Positions 53,174-64,000 of a DNA stretch of 64,000 bases are shown in pieces. Origin of the DNA: Chionoecetes opilio. Its lineage: Eukaryota > Arthropoda > Malacostraca > Decapoda > Majidae. The stretch is from NCBI GenBank assembly GCA_016584305.1, contig JACEEZ010024160.1, positions 43,501 to 107,500 on the forward strand, given 5' to 3'. The notes under the pieces were generated by a model. That model did not search any database and was not told the DNA's origin. It saw nothing but the letters and a program-made list of their open reading frames with translations. How positions within the stretch are numbered: the first letter of the stretch is position 1; each line of letters opens with the position of its first letter. The translations under genes were made by a program, and so were the position numbers.

Positions 53174-53611
53174 ATGTTGACTAAGGAACAACAGCAAGAT
53201 TCAATGAAGTGGTCAATGTGTGCCGTCAAAGAGATCAATTAGCAATGCAAGAAAAAGAAAAGAAAAAGAATAATAGTGAACAAAAAAAGGAAAAAGTGAC
53301 AAATTAATAAAGAATACAAACGAAAAAAGAAGCAGATAAATAAAAGATGAAATGAAAACTCCAAGTAAAACAAAATGAAGAAAAAACCATTTAGCAAAAA
53401 TAAAGAGAGGAGAGAAAAAGGAGAGGAAAAGAAAAGGGGAGAGAGAGAGGGGATAGAGGGGGGGAGAGAGATGGAGGAGGGGGAGGGGGAGAGAAGGACG
53501 AGAAAAGGGAGAGGGGGAGAGGGGGGAGAGAGGGGAAGACCCACGGATAAAAAAGGAAATATAAATCTTAATGGTGGGTTTGGTGTTTTAAAACCAAAGT
53601 CCCTTGAATCA

Positions 53612-53657
53612 CAACACACACACACACCCCCACACACACACACACACACACACACAC
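53612..53657. repeat. (CA)n microsatellite
   Basis: About 46 bp with a CCCC interruption. Confidence 0.95.
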
Positions 53658-53659
53658 TT

Positions 53660-56600
53660 ACCTTGCGCCTATTAGAAGAGTTTCCCCCCTCCCGTTGCCA
53701 AAAGAGGGAAAAATGACCCCATTTCGCTTTTTGTTTCCCAAAAAAGATTTTGGACCCCAAAACTCGCCCTGGGGGGGGAAGAAAAACTTTAAATTTAAAA
53801 AACAAAAACGCATTTCCATAAATTTACAAAGAATACATCTACATAAGAAGGCCTCTCTCTTTCTCTCTTTTCTCCCTCTCTCGCTCTCCTCTCCTCTCTC
53901 TTCGTTCCTATGTCCTCCATTTTAAAAAGGGCCCCTCTCTCTCTCTCTTTTCTCTTTTCCCCCTTCCTCTCTCTCTCCTCTCTCCCCCTGAAACTCCATT
54001 TTAAAAGGGGGAAGGAACAGGAAAGATTAATTAGTAACTGAATAGAAAGATGAGACAATGAACAAAATTACTTAACAAAACTATTACACTTTCTTAATAT
54101 ACTGAGATGTGGAAAAAAGAAAAACAAATTGCAAAGAAAAGAATAAATGAACTTGGAGGAAAATTTGTACATTGCTTACGAAAAAAACATCATAACTGTT
54201 GTATTTATTTATTTTTGTCTTGTATTATTTTAGTGTAGAGGGAGGCAAGAGGAACGATGAGAGAGAGAGAGAGAGGGGAGAGAGGGGGGGAAGAGAGGGG
54301 AAGGGAGAGAGAGAGACGATGAGGGGAAGAGAGAGAGAGAAGAGAGGAAAAGAGAGAAGGAGAGAAGAGAAGTATAAAAAATTGCAATATCTTCAGCAAA
54401 ACCACAAAAGAAAATATTACACCATATACATTCATAAGGCAGAACCGAACACCTTGAACATTCTTGTATATATAGAACATTCTTACACATACCTTGAACA
54501 GACTCACACACACACCCAAAAAAAAATATAAAACCACTCCAAACTGGAAACTGCCGTGAGATGCAAAATCACGAAGGCTACAGTAAAAGTCTTGCATAAA
54601 TACATACATACATAAACCTCAATTCATGTTGTATATAAGTTGTACCCCGGTAGGGAAATATGTATGAATATCTTACAAAGGGAAACCCAAACCCCCATTT
54701 TTCCCCTCTCCGGGCCCCCCCAAAATTTCCCCCCTACGTTCAGGGGCCCTTCTTTCCCCTCCCCCCCCCCTTTCCTCCCCCCCCTCTCCCCCCCTCCCTC
54801 CCTCCCCCCCCCCTTTTCCCTTTCCCCTCCCCCCCCCTTTCCACCCCCTACACGCCCCCTTTCCCCCATTTTACTTTTTTTAGGGAAGTTTTCACTCAAT
54901 TATCTAAACAATCTGATGACTAATAAATCACGCTTACTTACCTCTATAAAGTATGGAGAGGAGGAGAGAGGAAAAGAGAGAGAGAAGAGAGAGAGAGAGG
55001 AGGAGAGAGAGGATGAGAAGGAGAGGAAGAGGGGGGAGGGGAGAGAAAAGAGGGGAAAAGAGGAGAGAGGTAATGCCCCTTTTGATGATACAAATGCAAT
55101 GTCAAAAAAACCTGCTTCCATTTGTCGTATATATCAATCCCCCCTCCCCAACCCCCCCAAATCCTTTCATTAACACAAAAACCACAACACACACAACACA
55201 CAAAAACCCCACAACAACACACACACACAACACCCCCCACACCACACCCCACACACACCCCCACACACCCCCAAACAACCCCCCACCCCAAAACCCAAAG
55301 TCCTTTTAAAAAACCCCCCCAAGGGGGGGGTTGGGGGGAAAGAGAAAAAATTTTCCCCCCCCCGGGGGGAAAAACCCCCCGAGAGGGGAGAGAGGAGAGA
55401 GAGGGGGAGAGAGAGGAGGAAAAGGGGAAGGGGGTGAGGGGAGGGGAGGGGAGGGGAAAAGATGAGAGGGGAGAGAGAGAAAAAGAGGAGGGGGGGGTTG
55501 GAGGGGGGAGATGGAGAGAGAAAAGAAGAAGGAATTTTTCCCCTAAACTCCCCCTCATTAAAAACCCCCAAGCCCCCAATACCCCGCCCCCCCCCCCCCC
55601 CCCCCCCCCCCGGCAAGGAAGGGCCCTTTGTACCCGGCCTTAAACAATTTAAAAACCCAGGCCGCCCCCCCTTTACCAATCACCCAATAAACCCTAATGG
55701 GTTTTTAAGCGTGGGGCGCGGCGCCAGGGGAACGGCCCCAAAGTCCGCTTTTCTGGGGGCCCGGCACACAACTTGGCAGGCTTCGGGGGGGCGTATTGAT
55801 CTCATCTTTGGGGGGTTTTGGAAAGTTTTTTGGACTCGCCCCTTTAAATTTTAAAACCGAGCGGAGGGGGGAAGGGAGGAGGAGGAGGGGGAAACCCTTG
55901 GTCTGTTATTTGGTGGGTGGAGGTGGAGGAGAAGGGGGGTTTGGTTTTTAAAGTGGGTTTGGGGGGGTTGTAGGAAAAGGGGTGGGGGGGGTTAAAGTAG
56001 GGGGGAGGGGGTGGAGGTGAGGGGGGGGGTTAAAAAGTGGGTGGTGGAGGGCGTTTCGAACGTGATCTTGGGGAGCTTTGTCACCTTTTCTAACCCGCTC
56101 TGAAGGACCCATTTCCGTGACGGGGCGGTCATGGCGGAGGCCCCAAACCCAAAATCCCGGCACACAAATTTAATTTGGGGTTTCTTCCTTTGCTCTACCT
56201 CGCCTTTTCCCGGTGGGTTTTTTAAAAAAAAGGGGAAAAAAAAGGGGGACCCCCAAGAGGAAAAGAGGCGCCTGTTTGTGAGGTTTTAAAAAAAGGGAAA
56301 AAAAGCGTTCACGAAGAGGTACGAGTACACTACAGATTCTTCAAGTGGGAGGAAAAAAAGGGGACGTGGGATTAATTGGTGGAAAATTTTCTCGATCGTG
56401 GAAAAAAACCCCGGTTATTAGGTAATGTTAGTGATTTTGTGATCCGTAGTAAAAGGGAGGTGGCAAAGGGGTTTGTGGGGCCGGGGGGTTTTGGGGTTTT
56501 TATGGGGTTGGAGTGTGTGGTGGGGTGTGTGGTAGGGCCGTGGGGGAAAGGGGGGCAAAAGGCAGGGGGGGAAGCTGTTTTTTTTGGGACGTGTTTAAAT

Positions 56601-57950
56601 TTTTGAGATTTTGGCTTTTTCATTTTTTTTTTCTTCCCATTTTTTAGTGTTCATTGCAGTGAATCTGTTCCCCCCACGCGTTGGGGGGGAAAGGGACGGG
56701 GCCCCGGCCCGGTTACCCCTTTACGGGCCCCAAAGAACCCTTTTCACCCACTGGCTTTTTTTCCCCAAAACCGATGACACCGACGAGATTTCCTTGTAAT
56801 CTTTAGGCTTCACGTGAGGGTCACTATGCGTTACTTTATTAGCATAACAAGGTTTAGAATTTCCTCACAACGTTAAGAGAAAAGAAAACAAGGGTTAACT
56901 GAAAATAAGCTGGTTAGATGATAGTGATAATACAAATGTTTACACTGTGTTATCCCGTCCTTGCTTCCACTCAGTGTCCTTGTGAAATCTCAAAGTCACG
57001 GTTGAGCAATAAGAAAAAAAACTGTGCCCACTTACATACGATCAAGACATTTAAAACCTAATAAAACCCCCCAATTTAATCTTTCCTGTACAGTTGAAAA
57101 TATACAAACAAAACAAGGGGTTTTAAAAGTACAGACTCATGCCACTAACCCCGGGACCCCCCCGGGAAAAGGCAGGGGTTTGGGGGGGCCCCGTACGGGG
57201 GGCCCGCTCCCGACAGGACATGGGTTGCGGGTGCTTTCTTTAGGGTCCCCAAAAAGGGTGGTCTGGGTGGTGGGCGGTCTGTTGATGGCTCAGCGCGTGG
57301 CATCACTGAGCCCACCACACCAACACCCGCTACAGCACCTCGATCTCTCTTAACGATATGGAATAAATCTGATTAGCCGGGCAGTCCCTTTCACCCTTCC
57401 CTCACACCCCGCACTGCCTCTCCCCCCCGCACTCCCTCTAAGCTTCTTCACATCCCTTTAAGCCTTCCCTCCAGTTCCCCTCCTTCAGCAGCCTCCCCAC
57501 CGCCTGGCAGCCTCGTAAACAGGTGTACCTCTTCCACATCGTTCCCCCATTGGTATTAATTAACCTGCCAGTCACTTGTCGGAAAGTCCATTTTTCGGTA
57601 TCAGTTTTGCCTCCGGGGATGCGTTCTGTCCTCTCTCCCAACGCTACTGTGAGCCCGCCGGTGGCAAATCAAAATCCCCGTCGGGATTTTTAAGTCCCGT
57701 TTTTTCATTTCGTCAATCACGGGCCCGAAGTTTTTCCCGGGCAGCCGTAGGGCATTGTTAAGTCAGTGTGCCAAAACACAAATGACATTCAAAACAACCC
57801 CCGACCGCTGCAGGCCCGTCAGCCTTAACCAACCAGTGTCTGCTGTCCTCGTCTGTATGCAAGGCTGTGACGGTCTTGGGGTGTCTCGTTGTCTGCTCCC
57901 TCTCTGCCTCCCCCTCCTTCCCCCCCCCCCCCCCCCCCTCCCTGAACCAC
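53660..57950. other. Homopolymer-rich stretch, probable poor consensus
   Basis: Composition changes sharply: runs of G, C, A and T of 4-20 bases follow one another (for example aaaaaaccccccc, ggggttttggggtttt), unlike the flanking DNA. It reads as ordinary sequence with homopolymers inflated or base calls collapsed. Open frames here (proline/serine-rich, glycine-rich) have no recognisable domains. Confidence 0.65.
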
Positions 57951-59049
57951 AAGGGACAGGGTGAGCCGAGCAGCGGTGCGCAAACAAGGTCAACTTTTAT
58001 ACCGCGGCGAATAGATGTCATTATGTGAGACGCAATATGATACGTGAATGGCCACTTTTTTCCCCTCTTCTTATTTCTTTATCCCTTCTCCCTTTTCTTT
58101 GCCCTGCATACACGAGGCAACACGAGGCAGTAAGTCAGCCTCAGGTAAAAGCAGGTTCCGAGAAGGCACAAGCACGCCTGGCAAAGATCTGCAGCCTCAG
58201 TCATAACGGCAATGCCACCTGAGCCTCGAAACGTGACGCCAAACACACCACCTTCTTGCCACTCAGAAATGCTGGCGTGACGGAGGCGAAGCGAAACTCA
58301 TAACCTCATCCCGTAAATATGACGACATAAAAAGAGTGAGTTACGATCCCCAGCCCCCCCAAAAAAAAAATTTTTGTTTTGTAAATTAACAAAGAGCAAA
58401 AGGAGAAAAGAACAAAAGGGAAGGAGGGAATACAAAGGTTTGAAAAAATATTCATAAAAAGGTTCTTTAAAAATTAGGCAAAAAAACGTGGGCCTTATCC
58501 CGTAAATGTGATGGATGAAAATTGTCTGAAAAGTGAAAGTAGTGAAAGTAGTGAAAGTGGGAAAAGAATGTCACATGAATCACCAAAAACATAATAGCGT
58601 CATACAAATTTATGTAGTAACATATATAATAACGTGGCAAAGGTCAAGGAACCCTAAATCGAATATTTTAATTATATAAAAAATAAAAATAAATGACTGC
58701 GGAAAATCTACAACATGGCGAAGGAGAATGAAACACTAGAATGAAAAAAAAGGGGGGAAAAAAATAAAAATAAAGGAAAAGTAGTATATTACGTGTAAAA
58801 GGGAAAAAAGTTTCCCCCCAACCCTTTACAAATTTTAGCCTATGGAGGGAGTAGAGAGTACTAAAAACCCAATAACCCATGCTTTTTGCCTAACCTCATT
58901 CCCCCCGAACACTCCTTCACTTTATCAACCCCAATTTTTCCCTTTAAACCCCAATCTGTTTCCTTCCCTTTCCCTTTCCTTTCCCTTTCCCTTTCCTTTT
59001 GCCTTCACGTACTTCCAAAATCTCCATCCATCCCCCCCTCCCCCATACA

Positions 59050-59220
59050 AGCCCTTCCACCCCCACCCCCCCACACCACCCCACCACCACCCAACACCCA
59101 CACCCACGTACCCAGCTCCTCCACACCCACCACCCACCACCACCCAACACCCACACCCACATACCCAGCTCCTCACTCACTCTCCACACCCAACACCCAC
59201 ACCCACGTACCCAGTCCCTC
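59050..59220. repeat. CA/CCC-rich minisatellite
   Basis: The phrase caacacccacacccacrtac followed by ccagctcctc recurs three times at spacings of about 50-60 bp. Confidence 0.85.
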
Positions 59221-60702
59221 ACCCAGCGCATGTCTAGGATTACCGGGAACAGGTATACATGGCCATGGGGACTAGTGTTACCTGTCCATGTCACCTTTAT
59301 CCTTACTGCTTCATGACACGCTATGCTCCTCCCTCTCCTCCTCTCCTCCCCCAGTCATCCTCTCATCTCCCTATTCCCCCTTTCTTTCACCCCTTAATCC
59401 TGTCCATCATCCTTAAGTTACAATTCTTACCTGTTTATTTCGTTCGTTTTCCTTTTCCATCTTTACCTCTTTTTCTCCATTCCCTCCTACTTGCTTCCAT
59501 CCTTTCCTATTCACCTAAGTTACCCTTCCAGTCTCTCATTACCTCAACACATTTTCTTCCGCCAATCACGTTCTTATGCCTCCTACCCCACCCTCCATCT
59601 CACTCATAACACCGGTTAGTCAAATTTTCGCTTCGTTAGGCACGTAAAACATCTCCATACAATATCAACGCTATTTCATTCCCCTCTATTCAACCCTAAG
59701 TCAAGGTCACTTTTCTTTCACGGCGGATTGCACGAGGACTATTCACCCTGTTAAGCTGCTTCTTGTTTAGTCATGGGGCGTGAGTCATGGGGCTGAATAA
59801 ACACAAACATTACAGTAGAATCAGGCGAATAATGAGAACATTAAAAGACTATTGTTGTGTTAAGTGTGATCGCTCGCTTCGGGATTAATATTTACTAACT
59901 TTCCCGCTTGACGAATTATTAAATCAATCACCACCCCCTTTTAAAGCTAACTTTTTCTATTACTACCTTACTATTTCTTTCTTTCACTACTTTCTAATAC
60001 TATACTACTTTCTATTACTACTAAATACTATTTACTATATACTTTCTACTAATACTACCCACTACTACTACTACTACTATTCTTTCAACATATGGTAGGG
60101 TAAGGGGTGAGGGGCGAGAAGGCAGTCACACAACCATCCATTCACCTCTACAACCTCCCTATTGAACTCCTGAACTTGATTCCCTAATTCGGTATGGCCA
60201 TGACCTACTAGCGCGACCTTGGCTGACCTTAATATAGCACAATTGTAAGGCCGAGGTCAAAGTCTTCTGAGGTGCTTCCGTGGCACACTAAAGGCGGAGG
60301 AGGAGGAGGAGCCGAGCCACGTCAGGTTCAGACACACAATTTTCCCGGAACAAAGAGGAAGCAGACGTGAAAGAGGGAGAGAAACGCAAGAGGGACAAGA
60401 GGCACATCATGGAAGTCAGAAGAAAGAGAGGAACATGGAGGAAGGAAAAGCAGAGAACATAGGAGACATAAAGGAAGAAAGAGGGATAAGAGAACGAGGA
60501 GCAGGTAAAATAAGAGAGAAGAGAAGAAAAGGGAAAATGAAAACAAAAAAACCCCCGAATTACAAAGTCAATTTAAACCCCCAAAGCAAAAAAGACAAAA
60601 TTTCAAAAGGGGAGAAAAAAAGGACGACAAAAGTTAAGGAATGCATGACGACGGACAACAAAGTAAACATCTCACTTAAACCAAGACAAGGCGCGCAATT
60701 CA

Positions 60703-60800
60703 CCTCTCCTCCTCCACCTCCACCTCTTACTCCACCTCCACCTCTTATTCCTCCTCCTCTTTCTCTTCCTCTTCCTCTTCCTCTTCCTCTTCCTCCTCCA
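60703..60800. repeat. Pyrimidine (CCTCCA/CTTCCT) tract
   Basis: About 100 bp of CTCCTC, CACCTC and CTTCCT units on the + strand. Confidence 0.85.
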
Positions 60801-60874
60801 AGCATTAACTACACTATTGACCTTCCTTGCAGCTTCTGTTTCGACTCATATGAAGACGCTACAATGCTCTCCCC

Positions 60875-61035
60875 TGGTGGTGGTGGTGGTGGTGGTGGTG
60901 GTGGTGACATACATAGTGCGTTTAAATGTGGTGATGGTGGTGGTGACAGAGATAGTACGTTTGAATGTGGTGATGGTGGTGGTGACAGAGATAGTACGTT
61001 TGAATGTAATTGTGGTGATGATGGTGGTAGTGGGG
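60875..61035. repeat. (GGT)n plus 57-bp GGTGATGGTGGT repeat
   Basis: Eleven GGT units, then three spaced copies of gtttgaatgtggtgatggtg-like sequence with gacagagatagtac between them. Confidence 0.88.
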
Positions 61036-61540
61036 GAGGGGTGAAAAACATTTCCCGCCCCACCCCCTTTTAACAAACCCCTGTATGACAAAAAACGGGG
61101 ATGGGGGTATGGGGGGGGGGGGGGGGGGGGTTTTAAAAAACGGCGCGAGGGCATACTGCAGCTGGTGTTTAATATCTCTGAATTTACAGCGTACAATAAG
61201 CTGAAGTTTCATCGTGCACGAGTTACAACCACGCCTCCACCTCCTCTATCTAAACTTGACTTCTTCAGCACACCTGTTGCCCGGCACCTCCCACGCCCGC
61301 AGGTAACACAACACACTGGCTTAACGGAGAAGCTTGACATACGAGCACACGATACCCTGTACAGCCTCGCCATAAATCTCACTACAACATTTACATAGGC
61401 CTACCACCTGGCTGGGGGTATAGGCCGGTGTGTGCTCTGTGTATGGAAGGGAAGAGGGTGTTAACGGGGAGTTGTTACACCTGTACTACAACCTCCCCCG
61501 GGTTTCCGTGTTGCCTGACGTTGCTACCTAAAGGTGGGGT

Positions 61541-61541
<1 letters not shown>

Positions 61542-61629
<88 letters not shown>
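61542..61629. repeat. (CT)n microsatellite
   Basis: About 88 bp pure CT. Confidence 0.98.
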
Positions 61630-61631
<2 letters not shown>

Positions 61632-62187
61632 GTAGAGGGTGAGGCAATCTGGCTCCTAGAATCACAGCTTAAATAATCCATAAAATACTAGGCAGCGAGC
61701 TAAGACGTGTAAATGTTGAGCTCAAGTAACACTCTTTTTACCTTTACGTAAAATCATGTGTGAATTTTGCCAGGCTGAAAATAATATAAAGGCTTGTCAA
61801 GGGCAACAAAAAGGCTAATTAACGTAATGAATAGTATTGTTATCTACAGGTTCATAGCTCTATTAGCTAACTGGTGAATAACTAAATAAGAGAAAGCAGT
61901 TTTAGTGCAGGTGTATTGACCTGTTTTTTAAAGTGAAAATAAGCCTTCTAGGGACGCAGAAAAAAACAATTTCCTTATTGTAAGAAATTTGCACCTGGAC
62001 GGGATTGAGGTAGATTGGAAGGGAGGGAGAGGGACTAATCTTCCCCTTAATTAAATAAGAGACATAAACCACCTGGGGCGTCCTTGTTAATTGGCTTTTC
62101 CATATAGGGAAGTAAACGAAGGAACAATCGGTGTCATCATAAGCTCGGCTCATAGTCACTTCCGTGTGTTGAGGGGAGGGGGGAGAG

Positions 62188-62267
62188 GGCTCGAACCCCC
62201 GGCCCGGAGCGCTGCGTGGCGTCACCCTCGCTATGTGGACGCGAGACACTCACTTGGCCAGGCGCTC
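62188..62267 (-). other. tRNA-like sequence (degenerate, class II spacing)
   Basis: On the - strand there is an A-box tggccaagtgag (62249-62260) and a B-box ggttcgagcc (62188-62197), 63 bp apart, as in leucine or serine tRNAs with a long variable arm. A five-pair stem ctcgc/gcgag sits where the anticodon stem should be, but its loop is 9 nt and the acceptor ends do not pair. More likely a tRNA pseudogene or SINE head than a working tRNA. Confidence 0.4.
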
Positions 62268-62513
62268 ACGGTTCAAGGAGCGGACTGGACCACTAACTTC
62301 CTCCTTCCAATGTTGCTGTTGCTGTCCTCTAACTGCTAGCTGGCTGACTGTCTGAGTAAGTGACTCGCTAGTTAGCTATGGAATGGAGCGGCTGGCTAAG
62401 TGGCTGGCTGGCTGGCTGGCTGGTATGCAAAGTTGGAATGTTCAGGCCACATTCGTGATTCTTATACTTGGTCACACAGTGTATCGGAGCAGCACGCTGA
62501 CGACTACACATGA

Positions 62514-62550
62514 GAGGAGGAGGAGGAGGAGGAGGAGGAGGAGGAGGAGG
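62514..62550. repeat. (GGA)n trinucleotide repeat
   Basis: About 12 units. Confidence 0.95.
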
Positions 62551-63120
62551 AATAGAAAGAGAACCACGACCAAAACTGGATAAAGCTAGGTAAGAAAAGC
62601 AACACCGCAACGTCAGTCGTCCTCACTCAGGCCTACGACTCATGTTGACTGGCATGAAACAGCACAGCGGCAGGGCTTAACCACCACCTTGCTCGCGCTC
62701 AATGAGAGGCTATGCCAGGCTCCCGAGGGCCCAACACGAGTGGCCTTGGCGGCACCTCCCCCGGGCGCTGCCATCCATCACTCACAGCTCTCAGTGGCGC
62801 CCCAAGGTTCCCCAGACCACAAAAATAGCAGAGCGGCAATTATGGATCACGCGCCATGAACGGGAAAGGCCGAGGGAGTGAGGCGGAAGGACATGGTTGG
62901 TGCAGGGCAGGGGATGGCAAGCGGTTCCAGGATGTCATTAAGCCGAGTATTGAGAAAAGATAATTGGTTGGTCTGGTGGGTTCCGGCGATACGAAGCTCC
63001 TAGAGATAAGGCATCAAAAATAAAGCTAAAGCCAAATGGTGCGGGAAATGAAGTCTTGGACATTACCCCGCCGAGGCCTGGACACACACACGCACACGCA
63101 CACGCACACACTAACAAACA

Positions 63121-63124
<4 letters not shown>

Positions 63125-63210
<86 letters not shown>
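63125..63210. repeat. (CT)n microsatellite
   Basis: About 86 bp pure CT, preceded by CACACG repeats. Confidence 0.98.
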
Positions 63211-63211
<1 letters not shown>

Positions 63212-64000
63212 ATACCATAAAGGCGGTCGCACCCCAGCTACTTAATATACGCGGCGAAGGAGAAGGGCAGCTTGGGGCGGATATGAAGATCGTAAATAAG
63301 AAGTTTATGCGAGCCACACTGAGGATGAATATACACGAAAACCGATTAAGGCTACAATCCCTCCCCAACCCTGCCCCCTCCTCCTATGCCTTCCCCCCCC
63401 ACCCCCCCTTCTGCATGACTGTCACCGCAACCCACCCACCCACGCATGATGCTCTGGAGGACCTAACTCACGCCCCTTCTGCTGGTGTGGCGAGAGGTCC
63501 TTTATGAAAAACATGGTAGAAAAATTACTTCATCTTGAAAAATAATGATACACTTATTTATTCTTGAAGGGAGTCTGTTGAAGAGAGGGAAGATCAGGAA
63601 GAGGAGAAGGAAGATAAAGAGAAAGGAGGAGGAGGAGGAGGAGGAGGAGGAGGGAGGAGGATAGTAGTTTCCTAAAGGATAATCTTTTCCACACTTCCTG
63701 CAGTTTTAGGGTCTTGGTGGCCGCCTCGTCCCTGCTGGAAGTCGCGGCGCCTCTCCAGGGCCTCTCCAGGGGTCCTTTCGGAACTGTCCACTTTACCCTT
63801 TTCCCTTGTACACACCATCCCTTCCTTCATCATCCTCTTTAAAGACCCAACAAAATACCCTTTTCCTCCTTCTTCACCCACTTCTTCCTTCCCCTCCACG
63901 TTAATATAACTTCCAAACACCCCCTTCACACTCCTGCCAAACACCCCTCCACACCCCTGGCCTCCCCCTATCTTCTCAGTCACAGCCTCCTTCTCCTTTC

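Noticed and set aside
53239..53805. Possible exon with strong donor GTAAGTGTG at about 53657 on the - strand
   Set aside because: The donor overlaps a CA array and the adjoining frame is poor-quality sequence; it does not resemble the missing semaphorin N-terminus.
54640..55679. Proline/serine-rich frames of up to 211 codons
   Set aside because: They lie in a stretch dominated by homopolymer runs; frames are random products of G and C runs.
63672..63983. 103-codon frame at the right edge (- strand)
   Set aside because: Low-complexity glycine/lysine/glutamate composition, no domain, no splice phase link to Sema1a; cannot support a gene.

Overview
This is a 64 kb piece of an animal nuclear genome. 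Genes are split by spliceosomal introns (GT-AG), and the sequence is crowded with very long dinucleotide arrays (GA/TC, AC/GT, AT), tRNA-derived SINEs and small non-autonomous DNA transposons. Semaphorin sequence of insect/crustacean Sema-1a type together with this microsatellite load suggests an arthropod, most likely a decapod crustacean (crab or shrimp group). That assignment is inference, not a match to a named genome.

Two real protein-coding genes are supported, arranged tail to tail. On the + strand at the left edge are the last three coding exons of the exocyst subunit EXOC5/Sec10 (564-2678), ending in a normal stop. On the - strand, 16 exons spread over 27 kb (38770 down to 11469) encode a transmembrane semaphorin: the sema domain from near its start, a PSI domain, a juxtamembrane stem, one membrane segment and an 80-residue cytoplasmic tail. 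Every junction has GT-AG signals and the phases fit, giving 722 uninterrupted codons. The signal peptide and first part of the sema domain were not found and probably lie beyond the right edge. The stem is built from three phase 1-1 exons (48, 102 and 222 bp), plus one possible extra 54-bp exon, an architecture suited to alternative splicing.

Mobile DNA occupies the introns and intergenic space. It includes a pogo/Tigger-like MITE in an EXOC5 intron, a rearranged 28S rRNA gene fragment, three tRNA-derived SINEs with target-site duplications, a Tc1-like element carrying only the DNA-binding end of a decayed transposase, a 674-bp element with 31-bp subterminal repeats and an exact 8-bp duplication, a foldback element, several hAT-like MITEs, and a TTAA-flanked (piggyBac-type) MITE family with three copies.

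From about 38.8 kb to 64 kb I find no coding exon. This stretch is microsatellites, minisatellites, low-complexity sequence, one clear hAT-like element, one TTAA MITE and a tRNA-like fragment. Roughly 53.7-57.9 kb looks like poor consensus sequence (runs of G, C, A and T), so nothing there should be trusted as a gene. Most long open frames in the window are read-throughs of simple repeats. I see no bacterial, viral or CRISPR-type system.
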